64,000 nt of DNA from JAFALK01 sp042701975 (GCA_042701975.1 CP170561.1:124001-188000); one strand, 5' to 3'. Shown: positions 7,245 through 16,033, numbered from the stretch's first letter. Program-made: numbers and translations. Notes: generated by a model not told the origin, from the sequence alone.

Positions 7245-9638
7245 TCAGGGCACCACCGCCTTGGTCGCGCCCTTGAAGCCGTCGGGCAGCACGTTGCCGC
7301 CGTAGGTGTGGCGCAGCTTGTAGGTGATCATGTCGTTCGTGAACACGCTGCCTGCGGTCGGGCTGTCCTGGACCAGCATCGTGGGGTCCTCGCCGTCAAG
7401 GAAGCCGATCTCCAGCACCGGGATGTCGTTGGGGTCAGCCAGCGTCACCCAGTCGTTGGTGTCGGTCCACGTGGCCACGGGGATGATGGTCGGGGCCAGG
7501 CTCTGGACGAACGTCTTGTCCAGGTTGGTGTTCCGGCTGAACAGGTCGACCGAGGTCTGCTCCAGGTCATCGGGCACGAGCAGGAGGCTCGGGCCGATGC
7601 CCATGCGGTTGCCCGTGTCGCGGCCAGGCTGCTTCTTCATGGCCAGGCGGTGCACAGCCAGCTCGCTTGCGCTCAAGGCGCCAGTGAACAGGTTGTTGTG
7701 CGTAGCGTGGAACAGCGCAACGCCGTCGTAGATCGCCGCGTTGGCCGCGAAGAAGTTGAAGACGAAGTTGTAGAGCGTCCGAGCGGCAGCGCGGCCTTGC
7801 TCCAGCGGGATGCGCCGGATCGCGGACACGTCATCGTTGCGGATGGCTTCCAGCGACACCGAGGCCAGGCCGCCGCGCTTGGCCACCGCGTAGGTAGCCT
7901 TCGCATCGCTCGGGTCGGTCAGCGCCGTGTAGGCGCCACGTTCGGCCACGATGGGCAGGTTGCCATAGCCACCCATGGCCGTCCGCTCTTGCACGCGGAA
8001 GTCGTTGACGCCGACAGCCGTGGCCACCTTGCGCCAGGTCTGCCACTGCACAGCTTCGTTGTAGGCCTGGATCAGGCGACGGGTGATGGAATTGCCCAGG
8101 ACGTTGGCAAACGTGTCCGTGCCGATGGATTCCGTCAGGCGCGACAGGTTCGGCCGGCCCGTGAACTCGCGGTCACCCGTGATCTCCAGATAGCACTCGC
8201 GGAACGACTGGACTCGCTTGTGATCCTTGTGCGCCGGATCGAAGAACGCATTGAGCATGTCTTCGACTTGCGTGGTGCGATCACCCAGCTCGATGCGCGG
8301 CATGCCGCCAGTGGGCCGGCCGCTCTCGGTGAGGCGACCCAGGTACTCGCGCTCGGCCTTGATGGTCTCGTCGACCTGGGCTTCGGTGAAGCGTTCCAGA
8401 GTCTTGAAGTGCGCGTTCAGCCGGTCCTTGGTGATCTGCGGAAGGTTGCACGAGGCGATGGCCGTCACGGCATGCTGGCGGGCCTGCCACAGGTCCATAT
8501 CGGCTTGGGTCAGCGGCGTCTTGTTCGCCGTGGCTTCCGTGACGCGCTGCGAGCCGGGCTGCGAGCTGGCCTTGGCCGCTTCGGCCAGGCGCGACATCGC
8601 GGCGCCAATTTCCTGCGTCAGGGCTTCTTCGGTTTCGCCCTTGGCACCATCGGCCGCCGAGAGCACAGCGCCGAAGTCGAGCTTGTTGGTGGAGCACGCC
8701 TCTTGGAGACGAATCAGCACCTGGCTTTCGGGAGCAGCTGCGGCCAGAGCCGAAGCCATCAAGGGAGCAATGGCCGTGAGGGCCAGGAGATAGCGGCTTT
8801 TCATGAAGTCCTCGCTGTTAGAAGGAGACGGGCTGGTTGCCTCGGTCAGACGATCCAGGCCGCCACCGGCGCCCGGTTCCACGATCAGGTCCACGCTGTG
8901 GACCTTCACGAACTTTTTGGCCTCACGCACGGTGGCCTTGCCGCGCTTGACCGTCGCGGTCGTCGCGTCGGCGTCGAGCGACAGGCCCATGAGGCCCTGC
9001 ATGCCGCGCTTGACGGCCTCGGTCATCTTGGTGACGACGGGGTCGGTCGGGTCGATGGGACGGAAGATGCCCACCAGGGAGCCTTCGTCGGAACCCGCGC
9101 CCTCGACGAAGCGGACGTTGTAGATGCCGCCGATCAGGCCGCGCACGTCCTTGCCTGCGCCCTTGGTGTGGTCCGCATCGCTCTTGGCGAATACCCGCAC
9201 GCCTTCGAAGAGCGCCACAGCCTCGCGCAGCACGCTGTCGCTGTAGTAGTTGCGGTTGGCGCTCAATCCGGCCTTGGCGATGGTGACCTCGATGGAGCCA
9301 TCCGCTGCCTCGCGGAGCACGGCACCCTCGGGCGCAGCGGCAGCAGCCTCGCGCACCGGCGTGTAGCCCAGCACCACTTCGCTCGGAGCGCCGAGGCTGA
9401 CCACGTTCTCGGCGCTCAACGTGTACGGGTAGCTCTGATAGCGACCGTTGATCTGGACGACGATGCGGTCAGGCCAGATCGCGCTGGTGCTGATGTAGTA
9501 GCTGTCACCGCCCGAGGTGCCGCGCAGCACATCCCGGATGGCCCGCTGAACCAGGTCGATCAGCGAGCCGTAGTCGCTAGCCACTGCCTCGGTGACCCGC
9601 TCGAAGCCCTGGCCAGCAGGGATGCGCTTGATCAGCAT
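7245..9638 (-). CDS. Fused prohead protease-scaffold-major capsid protein
   Basis: A 797-residue polyprotein. Residues about 90-270 resemble the HK97-type prohead serine protease, with SDADHTKGAG carrying the likely catalytic His and GLMGLSLDA the likely catalytic Ser. Residues about 290-420 are helical, Ala/Gln/Glu-rich and scaffold-like. Residues about 450-797 resemble a Mu-like/HK97-fold major capsid protein (MGGYGNLPIVAERGAY, ATHNNLFTGAL, MITYKLRHTYGGNVLP). Such protease/capsid fusions are known in some Mu-like phages. The protease presumably removes itself and the scaffold during maturation. An internal start at 8804 with its own ribosome-binding site may give a separate scaffold-capsid product. 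Confidence 0.85.
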   Translation of the reverse strand: MLIKRIPAGQGFERVTEAVASDYGSLIDLVQRAIRDVLRGTSGGDSYYISTSAIWPDRIVVQINGRYQSYPYTLSAENVVSLGAPSEVVLGYTPVREAAAAAPEGAVLREAADGSIEVTIAKAGLSANRNYYSDSVLREAVALFEGVRVFAKSDADHTKGAGKDVRGLIGGIYNVRFVEGAGSDEGSLVGIFRPIDPTDPVVTKMTEAVKRGMQGLMGLSLDADATTATVKRGKATVREAKKFVKVHSVDLIVEPGAGGGLDRLTEATSPSPSNSEDFMKSRYLLALTAIAPLMASALAAAAPESQVLIRLQEACSTNKLDFGAVLSAADGAKGETEEALTQEIGAAMSRLAEAAKASSQPGSQRVTEATANKTPLTQADMDLWQARQHAVTAIASCNLPQITKDRLNAHFKTLERFTEAQVDETIKAEREYLGRLTESGRPTGGMPRIELGDRTTQVEDMLNAFFDPAHKDHKRVQSFRECYLEITGDREFTGRPNLSRLTESIGTDTFANVLGNSITRRLIQAYNEAVQWQTWRKVATAVGVNDFRVQERTAMGGYGNLPIVAERGAYTALTDPSDAKATYAVAKRGGLASVSLEAIRNDDVSAIRRIPLEQGRAAARTLYNFVFNFFAANAAIYDGVALFHATHNNLFTGALSASELAVHRLAMKKQPGRDTGNRMGIGPSLLLVPDDLEQTSVDLFSRNTNLDKTFVQSLAPTIIPVATWTDTNDWVTLADPNDIPVLEIGFLDGEDPTMLVQDSPTAGSVFTNDMITYKLRHTYGGNVLPDGFKGATKAVVP
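8802..8815 (-). promoter_or_regulatory. Internal ribosome-binding site and ATG for scaffold-capsid product
   Basis: Inside the protease-capsid gene, at the protease/scaffold boundary, the minus strand reads GCGAGGACTTCATGAAAAGC. GAGG lies about 6 nt before an in-frame ATG (8802-8804). Initiation here would give a 519-residue scaffold-capsid protein without the protease, comparable in logic to lambda C/Nu3. Use of the start is an inference. Confidence 0.4.
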
Positions 9639-9643
9639 GGCGA

Positions 9644-9880
9644 TCAGGCGGCGGCCGAGCTGAACTTCTGACCGTCGGCCGTCACGAAGACGGCGTGGTC
9701 CTCGTACTCGGCGTAGGCGATGACCTCGTCGCGTTCGACCGCGACCTTCTGCGTCTTGACCTTGTCGCCTTCACGGACCTGGATGGTGCGGAAGACCTTC
9801 TTCAGCTCGTCGGCCGGGAACGGGGCCTTCTCGCTGGACTTGTTGGGGTTGCTGCCGGTCTGGGACTTGGCGGTGGCCAT
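9644..9880 (-). CDS. Small phage protein upstream of capsid
   Basis: A 78-residue acidic/basic mixed protein starting MATAKSQTGSNPNKSS, with ATG 9880 chosen because AGGAG lies 8 nt upstream. The N terminus is low-complexity and probably disordered; the C-terminal half (AYAEYEDHAVFVTADGQKF) looks like a small beta fold. It is encoded 5 nt before the capsid polyprotein and could be a head decoration or accessory protein. I do not recognise the family. Confidence 0.6.
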   Translation of the reverse strand: MATAKSQTGSNPNKSSEKAPFPADELKKVFRTIQVREGDKVKTQKVAVERDEVIAYAEYEDHAVFVTADGQKFSSAAA

Positions 9881-9944
9881 GGTGTGCTCCTGTCGTTTGG
9901 GGGTACGAACAGGACGCACTGTGCCGAGCCGCTTCTATCTAGAT

Positions 9945-9966
9945 AACTCTGCGTGGGCGCAGAGCG
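9945..9966. promoter_or_regulatory. Palindrome upstream of capsid operon (putative late activator site)
   Basis: CTCTGCG-TGGG-CGCAGAG lies 67-84 nt upstream of the 9880 start. In the leftward direction it is followed by GTTA. A near-identical palindrome, also followed by GTTA, lies before the spanin/terminase block (15961-15978). Mor/C-type activators of Mu-like phages bind dyad sites just upstream of middle and late promoters, so this may be such a site. No strong -10 box could be fixed. Confidence 0.4.
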
Positions 9967-10142
9967 GGGCTCGGTTGGACCGTGGGGGAAGTTTCGCCGG
10001 AACTGGCGCAGATCGGCAAGATGGATCCTGCCTCGACCCTGAACTTGGCCCTGGATCGCTTTAAACAGGCTTTAAAAAATCCGCGAAGGGGTTCGGCAAT
10101 AGGACGGGGGCCAAAAGGGGGTCGGCGCGCTCCTACGCCGCG
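9967..10142. other. Non-coding gap with two TTTAAA sites
   Basis: Together with the palindrome and the capsid operon leader, the stretch 9881-10142 has no supportable gene. It contains two TTTAAA palindromes 11 bp apart (10060-10065 and 10071-10076) just after the stop of the head morphogenesis gene when read leftward. No clear terminator hairpin is visible. Confidence 0.4.
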
Positions 10143-11153
10143 TCAGCGTTTTGCCGGTTTTGCCCCCTTGGACCTGGCCGGCAGTCGCTTGCCGTCGCGG
10201 CGCGCTTGCGCCTCCTGACGCGCCTTCATCTCGGCCACGCTGAAGGCCTTGGCGCCCGGGGTCACCATCTTCCAGCCCTCCTTCCAGGGCAGGGCCACGC
10301 ACCCGCAGTGGATGACTTCGCCCACCGGCGCGGCCGGGTCGGCCGGATGCATCAGCTTGACGGTGGCCCCTTCGCCCTTGTGCGCGGCGACCAGAACGAA
10401 GGGATCGTCAACGGCCTGGACCTGGCCATCCGCCAGGTCGTGGTTCCAGCGGCTGTGCAGCTTGCCGCTGCGCCGCCACTGCTTCTTCAGTTTGGGATCT
10501 CGCGCGGCCTGCGCCTTTAAAGCTTGGAAGCTGGCGCTGTTGTAGGCCGTGGCCAGGTTGGTGGTGACGATGCCGCGCACCTGGTTCTTGGTGCGGTCGG
10601 GCAGCACCTTGGCTACCTCCTGCATGGCCTGGTGGGGCGTGCGCGCGCCGAGCACGACCTGGCCGAGCTGCCGGTTGACCTGGTTGACCATGTCGGCCGT
10701 GGCCCCGGCGATCTGGTGAGTGTTGACGGTCTGCAGCGCGCGCAGCTGCGCGCCCGAGGGTGTACCCAAGCCGCCCAACGGTGCGGCCGTCACGCCCAGC
10801 TCGGGCACCAGGCCGGCAGCCCACTCGGCCTGGCTGGCGGCCTCCAGCGAATGGTCGACCAGGTCCAGGCCGAGTTGCCAAGCCTGGCCAACGCCGAGGT
10901 TCGAGCGGCTGGCCAGGCGCAGCTGCAGCGCGTCGGCGACCTGCTGCACGCCTGCCGCCAGGCGAGGCAGCACCCACTGCTGGTAATCGGTCGGCGCGCT
11001 GGCCAGTTGCTTGACGATGTTGGCCAGCGCGTCACCGATCAGCTGGCTCAGCGCCTTGTCCGTGTCGGCCCAGAGCAGCACGCGCTGGCGCAGAGCGCGG
11101 GCCAGCGCCGCCCTGGCGGCCTTCTCGCCAGCCTTGTTAGGCGTCGTTGCCAT
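10143..11153 (-). CDS. Phage head morphogenesis protein (SPP1 gp7/Mu F-like)
   Basis: A 336-residue protein with the C-terminal signature of the SPP1 gp7/Mu gpF family: TNLATAYNSASFQAL (residues about 203-217), then KLHSRWNHDLADGQ and GEVIHCGCVALPW. These proteins help early head assembly and are found directly after the portal, as here; the genes overlap by 17 nt. The last 40 residues are Lys/Arg-rich. Confidence 0.8.
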   Translation of the reverse strand: MATTPNKAGEKAARAALARALRQRVLLWADTDKALSQLIGDALANIVKQLASAPTDYQQWVLPRLAAGVQQVADALQLRLASRSNLGVGQAWQLGLDLVDHSLEAASQAEWAAGLVPELGVTAAPLGGLGTPSGAQLRALQTVNTHQIAGATADMVNQVNRQLGQVVLGARTPHQAMQEVAKVLPDRTKNQVRGIVTTNLATAYNSASFQALKAQAARDPKLKKQWRRSGKLHSRWNHDLADGQVQAVDDPFVLVAAHKGEGATVKLMHPADPAAPVGEVIHCGCVALPWKEGWKMVTPGAKAFSVAEMKARQEAQARRDGKRLPARSKGAKPAKR

Positions 11154-12636
11154 CGTCGATCAGATCGGGAGGCACGCCGAGCTGGGCTTCGTTCGGGCCG
11201 GCACCGCCAGCACCTCCGGCACCAGGCTCGGGCTTCTCCTTCTCGATGCGCTCCAGCTCCTCCTCGGGGTCGATGTCGATCTCCAGGCGACGAGCAACGG
11301 TGGCGATGATGCGCAGGCCCGTCTCGCGGGAGATGAGCTTGTCAACGATGGCGGTCGAGACGGCGACGACGCAGGCCTGGAACGCAGCGGCGATCTTCGT
11401 GATGTCCTTGGTGACCATCTCAGGGAAGACCGCAGTGACCTTCCAGGCAGGGTCGGACCAGTCGATCTTCAACCCATGCGCGAGCGCGTGTCGGTAGAGC
11501 ACGTAGCTCCCCAGCTCCTGGAGAAAGGACTTGAGCTGGGTCTGGCGCATCGTGGTGAGCTTGAAGAAGGGATCACCCATCTCCGAAGCGGCTGCTCGGT
11601 TCACGTCGCCGCCGCCACCGAACCAGTGCTCCGGCATGCTGGCACCGCCGAGCGCGTGATTGCGGAACATGCGCGCGCTCTCGGAGCGGTCCACCGCGTT
11701 CAGCGCAGGCGCTACGGCGTCCCATTCTTCGTTCTCGTTGTGAACCCGCACTGCACCTCGGCCTGGCCGCTGGATTTCGGCCGCGCGCTTCTTCACGGTC
11801 TCCGGATCCGCACCGGTCAGCTTGACGTCCCAGAAGTAGGCGTCCAGCTCGTCGGCTCGCTCCATCTGACCGAAGAGATACTCGTCGTAGGCGTCGGCCC
11901 AGTCCATGTGCGCGATCAAGTCGCTGCGGCCGCGACGGCCGGCGGCAAACTTGTTGACCGCGAAGTAGAAGGCTTCACCGCTTGTATAGCCGGCCCGCAT
12001 TTCGCGCGCTGCCGGCGCAAACAGCTCTTCGTCCAATCCGCGCAGGATGGTCCGGAACTGCAAGAACTTGCCGCTCGTGTCCTTGACCGTCTGCACACCG
12101 ATTTCCTGGGCGGCGTTCCCCGGGTCCATGATCACGTCGGCAATCAGGCTGGGGTCAAGGTAGCCGATCCGCACGTGGCCAGTGATCTCGTTCACGTAAG
12201 CTGGCCAGCATTGCTCTCCGAACATGGCCAGCTCGCGCACGAAGGTCGGCAGGCGGATGTCCATCCGGTTGATCGGATCCTGCCAGAAGGCATCCAACAC
12301 CTTCTGGTTGTCGTCGTCGGCCACCTTGAGCTGCACACCCTCGGCGACCAGGAAGGCCAACGGCAGCTCGATGAGCCGGTTGGCCAGCATGTTGGTCTCC
12401 CAGAGGAAGGCCGCAAACTTCTGCATCTGTGCCTGGCTCACGCTGGACAGGTCGCGCCTGCTGACGCCGGTGAGCGTGCGCCAGCCCTTGTCCTCGTCGG
12501 CAAAGGTGCCAGTCGCCTCACGCACCGGCTCGGGCTGCGCAGCCTGGCCGTCGCTGCTGGAGGTGGCGGGCTCGTAGGTGACAGCTTCACGCAGCCACCG
12601 CATGCCGCGGTTGATCAGGTTCTCGCCCTTGTCCAT
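11137..12636 (-). CDS. Phage portal protein
   Basis: A 499-residue protein of typical portal length between the large terminase and the head morphogenesis gene. Segments typical of portals include LLANRLIELPLAFLVAEGV-like text near residue 85, GYLDPSLIADVIMDP near 150 and a long helical stem around residues 330-420 (DPFFKLTTMRQTQLKSFLQE). The C-terminal 45 residues are acidic and Gly/Pro-rich. It forms the ring through which DNA enters and leaves the head. Confidence 0.8.
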   Translation of the reverse strand: MDKGENLINRGMRWLREAVTYEPATSSSDGQAAQPEPVREATGTFADEDKGWRTLTGVSRRDLSSVSQAQMQKFAAFLWETNMLANRLIELPLAFLVAEGVQLKVADDDNQKVLDAFWQDPINRMDIRLPTFVRELAMFGEQCWPAYVNEITGHVRIGYLDPSLIADVIMDPGNAAQEIGVQTVKDTSGKFLQFRTILRGLDEELFAPAAREMRAGYTSGEAFYFAVNKFAAGRRGRSDLIAHMDWADAYDEYLFGQMERADELDAYFWDVKLTGADPETVKKRAAEIQRPGRGAVRVHNENEEWDAVAPALNAVDRSESARMFRNHALGGASMPEHWFGGGGDVNRAAASEMGDPFFKLTTMRQTQLKSFLQELGSYVLYRHALAHGLKIDWSDPAWKVTAVFPEMVTKDITKIAAAFQACVVAVSTAIVDKLISRETGLRIIATVARRLEIDIDPEEELERIEKEKPEPGAGGAGGAGPNEAQLGVPPDLIDDGNDA

Positions 12637-12651
12637 CTGATTTGCTCCTGG

Positions 12652-14328
12652 TCAGCGCGCTTGGCGCCGCTCTTCGCGCCTGGCCGCGCGAGCGGCCTTG
12701 CGCGGGCTGACTTGCTCACCGCTGCTGCCCACGCTCACCCCAAAGGCAAGCCCGCCGCGCACGGCCAGCTTCCACAGCATCTCCAGCGCATCGGGGCCGT
12801 CATCGTGGTCCGCCTTCGGGAAGTGCCGAAGCTGGTCAATGAGCGTTGTCTGGCTCGCATGCAGCAGGATCTGGCCCGACTGCACGAAAGGCTGAAGCGC
12901 CTCGATGCGCAGCGTCTTGTCGTGGTGAGGCTGTGTGCCCATCGCCGGCACCGGCATGCCGGCCGCTACGCTGCGCTTGAGCAGCTCAGTACGCAGGAAC
13001 TCCTGGAACTGAACCGACTCGCAGGCCCACATGATGCAATCCCACTCGGTTTGCAGCAGGATCACATCGCTGATGATCTTGTCGGGCGTGCGCTTGCGGA
13101 TCTTGGCCTCAATCACGCTCAGGTTCATCCGCACAGCACTCCAGCCGCCCACGAGCAGCGCGCTCGGATCGCGACCTTTCCCATGCAGGCCAAGGCTGGG
13201 GTCGATGGCCCCGTAGAAGACCCAGTCGTTCTCGCGGTGCACCCAGAACTGAATGATGCCGGCGAAGGGCGCGTCCTCTCCACTGATCGGATCGTTCTGC
13301 TGCTCGCTGTCGAAAGCCTCATGGCCATCACGAGCGCGCTTGACCATCAGCTTCACGAGGGGGCGGACGGCTGGCCAGCTGACGATGGCGCCTTCGTCCA
13401 TCAGTGACTGGTTCGATGCGTAGTACAGCATCGCCGTCGCCTCGCCGGCCTGCGGCGTGTCGCCGGTTTTCAGCAGGTGCTCGAACTGATCCCACATATC
13501 CATGCGGGACGGCCATTGGATGATGGCCTTGAACACCTTGCCGTTCCACATCGGGTGCTTCAGGAACCGCGACAGCACGCTGTCGTAGTGCAGTACGGTG
13601 CCAACCATGATGGCGTCCATGCTGTCGTCTACAGGCCCCAAGCTCAAGATGGCCTTGGTGATGTAGCGCTCCAGCTTGTCGCGCTGGGCCGGCGTGGCCG
13701 AGTTCTCGTCGTTCTCGCCATCGTCGACGACAGCGAGGTCAGGACGATGGGGGCCGTGGCGACGGCCGCGCACGCGCTTGCCAATGCCGAACGCCTCGAC
13801 CTTGATGTCGTTGGCCGTGACGATGCAACCCACTCGCCAAACACGCCCCTGGCCGCAGACCTCAGGGAAGTCGCTCGCCAGGCGGGGGTTACTCTCCAGC
13901 TCGACTTTCAACGCCTCCAGCATCTCGGCGGACTGCTCGAAGGCGTCCATGAAGATCAGCGGGTAGTGCTTGAGCTGCCGGACGATGCAGTACAGGATGA
14001 AGATCAGGCTGATCTTCGTGCTCTTGGCTTCGCCGCGAGGCGCGGCAATTGCGTCGCGCTGACCCTTCGGCGAATTGACGATCTGCGGAAGGCGCGAGTA
14101 CAGGTACTTGTGCAGCTCCGAAGGAGGCGCCGTACCGTAGTGAGGGAAGTACGTCTGATCGAAGTACTCCAAGCCGCTGATGTCATTGCAGACCAGGCGG
14201 CGGCGCTCTGCTACCGCATCAGGCGCAATGTCCCAGCCGTCGGCCGTCGCATCGATCTGGCGGCGCAGGCCTTCCGTGAGCGCCGACAGCTGCTCCAGGA
14301 AGTCCTTGGTCAGTCCCTTCTTCGCCAT
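12652..14328 (-). CDS. Terminase large subunit
   Basis: A 558-residue packaging ATPase/nuclease. The Walker A-like loop APRGEAKST is at residues 96-104 and Walker B (DLAVVDDGEND) has Asp202-Asp203. A coupling motif GTVLHYDS lies near residue 240. The RNase H-like nuclease begins at FYGAIDPSLG (first catalytic Asp), and a late acidic residue is found in DDGPDALEML. The Arg/Lys-rich C terminus (RKAARAARREERR) may bind DNA. It follows the small terminase by 6 nt. Confidence 0.9.
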   Translation of the reverse strand: MAKKGLTKDFLEQLSALTEGLRRQIDATADGWDIAPDAVAERRRLVCNDISGLEYFDQTYFPHYGTAPPSELHKYLYSRLPQIVNSPKGQRDAIAAPRGEAKSTKISLIFILYCIVRQLKHYPLIFMDAFEQSAEMLEALKVELESNPRLASDFPEVCGQGRVWRVGCIVTANDIKVEAFGIGKRVRGRRHGPHRPDLAVVDDGENDENSATPAQRDKLERYITKAILSLGPVDDSMDAIMVGTVLHYDSVLSRFLKHPMWNGKVFKAIIQWPSRMDMWDQFEHLLKTGDTPQAGEATAMLYYASNQSLMDEGAIVSWPAVRPLVKLMVKRARDGHEAFDSEQQNDPISGEDAPFAGIIQFWVHRENDWVFYGAIDPSLGLHGKGRDPSALLVGGWSAVRMNLSVIEAKIRKRTPDKIISDVILLQTEWDCIMWACESVQFQEFLRTELLKRSVAAGMPVPAMGTQPHHDKTLRIEALQPFVQSGQILLHASQTTLIDQLRHFPKADHDDGPDALEMLWKLAVRGGLAFGVSVGSSGEQVSPRKAARAARREERRQAR

Positions 14329-14334
14329 GGCCGA

Positions 14335-14835
14335 TCAACCGAAGGCCTTGGCCAGCTCTTCGCCGAAGGGCTCCAGCATCTCCAGCAGCGCGGGCACGTG
14401 CTTGGGATAGCGCTGCTGAGAGAACGCGGCTAGGCGCTGCAGCACGTCGAGCGCGATGGCCTGCTTGTTCAGCTCGGGCGACAGCCGTTTAAAGCTGGCC
14501 ATCGTCTTGTTGAAGGAGTCGCTCGCGCTGGCCAGGATGTCAGCGCGCTGCATGGCAGTGAGCTTGTCATCCTTCTTGAGCGCATCCAGCATGGCCTGGT
14601 GCTGCGTGAGGTAGTCCTCGAGGAGCTGACGCGACAGCTGGCCGAAGCTCTCTTCGCCCATCGCCGTTGCGGCACGGGCCGTGTCCCAGTCGTCACCCTC
14701 GGCGCGGGCCTCGTTCTTCCAGCGCACGCCGGTGCTCTTGGCGATGCCCATGGATTTGCATGCCGCGTCCATGGCCAGGCGCTTGAAGACGTAGAGGCCG
14801 CGCAGCTGGCGGCGGCGTTCGGTGGGATGCGTCAT
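14335..14835 (-). CDS. Terminase small subunit, DUF1804 family
   Basis: A 166-residue protein resembling the DUF1804 family of Mu-like phages. The N terminus has a helix-turn-helix (RRQLRGLYVFKRLAMDAA, then MGIAKSTGVRWKNEAR), and the rest is helical (oligomerisation). It recognises phage DNA for packaging and is encoded just before the large terminase. Confidence 0.8.
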   Translation of the reverse strand: MTHPTERRRQLRGLYVFKRLAMDAACKSMGIAKSTGVRWKNEARAEGDDWDTARAATAMGEESFGQLSRQLLEDYLTQHQAMLDALKKDDKLTAMQRADILASASDSFNKTMASFKRLSPELNKQAIALDVLQRLAAFSQQRYPKHVPALLEMLEPFGEELAKAFG

Positions 14836-14838
14836 AGC

Positions 14839-15180
14839 TCAGTGCGGGCCGCCCCGATGCATCAGAGCCTTCATGCCTTCGACGAGCAGCGCCATGCCCA
14901 CGGCCACGGCGCCACCGGCAATGGCGCCCTGCTTGGCAGCATTGACCTCGACCTTGCGCAGACGCGTGTCCAGGCCAGCCACCGAGGTCTTGAGGCCCTC
15001 GATGGCCTTGCCCTGCATCTCCTGCCCGGTGAGCACGCCTTCGAGCTTGCCGCCCATTCGGGCCAGCTCGTCCTTCATGTCGTCTTGGCGCTTGCCTTGA
15101 ATCCGCTGCTCGTCCCGCATGGATTCGACCAGGCCCTTGATCTGGCCCAGCAGGAGGTTCGTGTTGTTGGGGTCGCTCAT
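14839..15180 (-). CDS. Coiled-coil membrane protein, holin-like candidate
   Basis: A 113-residue protein. Residues 1-80 form a predicted coiled coil (Met-, Lys-, Glu- and Leu-rich, no prolines), followed by one hydrophobic segment (GAIAGGAVAVGMALLVEGM) and a short basic tail. This layout resembles XhlA-type haemolysin/holin partners. Position between the spanins and the terminase supports a lysis role, but no classical multi-pass holin is present nearby, so the call is tentative. Confidence 0.45.
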   Translation of the reverse strand: MSDPNNTNLLLGQIKGLVESMRDEQRIQGKRQDDMKDELARMGGKLEGVLTGQEMQGKAIEGLKTSVAGLDTRLRKVEVNAAKQGAIAGGAVAVGMALLVEGMKALMHRGGPH

Positions 15181-15204
15181 CGTGTGGTGTGTGAGTTGGA
15201 CGAG

Positions 15205-15924
15205 TCAGGGCGCCACGGGTTGGCGTGTTTTGAGGAAATCGACCAGGCGGCGGTACCGCGCTCGGTCGATGGAGCAGCTCAGCGCGTTGACGGCTTGGTT
15301 GTCCCAGGCGTCGTCGAGGGTGAGACCGGAATCAGCGGCACAGGCTCCTGTGGCTCCTGCAGCAGCTCCACAGGCACCGGCGTTCGTCGGCAGTCCAAGG
15401 AGGGCGCTGTTCCACAGCCGCACAGCGTCCAAGCTGAGATGAGCAACAGGATCAGCATCAGCAGGCGTTGCATCCGGACCTCGCGCCATGTCAGCGCCTG
15501 GTGGGGACGACGCGGCGTCAGCAGCCGGATGAAGAGCGTGATCGTCAGCATCACCACGAGGAGCAGCGACACGGCGAGGTTCAGGAGCTGCAATGAGGTT
15601 TGCATGGCGGCGTTCCCTGTCGAGTTGGGTGGCGTTGGCGCGCAGCTGGCGTTCATCACCAAGCGCTGCGCTGGCGGCCGAGTTGCCGGCCACCACGTCT
15701 TGGTTGTGTTCCACGCGCGTCGCCTGGGTCGCGCGTTCGTTGTCGGCCTTGCACGCCTGTTCGGCGAGGGCCTTTCCCTGAGCGATGTAGTGAGCCTTGA
15801 AGCCGAGCGCCAGCCAGACCAGGCCGCCCACGGCGAGCGCTACGGCAATGGCAATAGCGACGAAACCCCGTTCGCGCCGAGTGGCGCGCGGGGCTTCGAT
15901 GGGGTTGGCGTTGGGGCTCGTCAT
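15205..15924 (-). CDS. i-spanin (Rz-like)
   Basis: About 239 residues: an N-terminal cytoplasmic segment, one inner-membrane anchor (FVAIAIAVALAVGGLVWLAL), then a long periplasmic part. The C-terminal region (LSLDAVRLWNSALLG, then CAADSGLTLDDAWDN and a closing RLVDFLKT) is typical of Rz proteins in Burkholderiales phages. An o-spanin frame (Rz1) is embedded in another reading frame. The product joins inner and outer membranes in the last step of lysis. Start is ATG 15924; a second ATG three codons upstream is possible. Confidence 0.75.
   Translation of the reverse strand: MTSPNANPIEAPRATRRERGFVAIAIAVALAVGGLVWLALGFKAHYIAQGKALAEQACKADNERATQATRVEHNQDVVAGNSAASAALGDERQLRANATQLDRERRHANLIAAPEPRRVAAPRGDADDHALHPAADAASSPPGADMARGPDATPADADPVAHLSLDAVRLWNSALLGLPTNAGACGAAAGATGACAADSGLTLDDAWDNQAVNALSCSIDRARYRRLVDFLKTRQPVAP
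15279..15473 (-). CDS. o-spanin lipoprotein (Rz1-like), nested in Rz
   Basis: A 64-residue lipoprotein encoded wholly inside the i-spanin gene in a different frame. It begins MQRLLMLILLLISAWTLCGC, with a lipobox LCGC, and the mature part is Pro-rich (PVPVELLQEPQEPVPLIP), both hallmarks of Rz1. I start it at ATG 15473, with a GAGG upstream. The same frame is open further upstream and encodes another membrane segment from ATG 15605, so a longer two-membrane form cannot be excluded. Confidence 0.7.
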   Translation of the reverse strand: MQRLLMLILLLISAWTLCGCGTAPSLDCRRTPVPVELLQEPQEPVPLIPVSPSTTPGTTKPSTR

Positions 15925-15958
15925 GCCCGGCACGATGCCGGGATGGAGCGTAAGCAGT

Positions 15959-15980
15959 AACTCTGCGGTGCCGCAGAGCG
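15959..15980. promoter_or_regulatory. Palindrome upstream of spanin/terminase block (putative late activator site)
   Basis: CTCTGCGG-TG-CCGCAGAG (15961-15978) is a perfect 8-bp dyad, 37-54 nt before the spanin start. Read leftward it is followed by GTTA, as is the related palindrome at 9947-9964. A further dyad, CCCGGC/GCCGGG (15926-15942), lies immediately before the spanin ATG. The shared dyad may be the Mor-dependent late control site. Confidence 0.45.
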
Positions 15981-16033
15981 ATGACGATGCGCGGAGGCTA
16001 GAAGGCTATCGCATGAGGCCGCGAGCGGTCAAT

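Noticed and set aside
7119..9671. 850-codon open frame on the plus strand opposite the capsid polyprotein
   Set aside because: High-GC codon bias gives long antisense frames; the His/Arg/Gly/Val/Leu-rich product has no recognisable domain, while the opposite strand encodes clear phage proteins.
11011..13407. 798-codon plus-strand frame opposite portal and terminase
   Set aside because: Antisense shadow of the portal and large terminase genes, no family resemblance.
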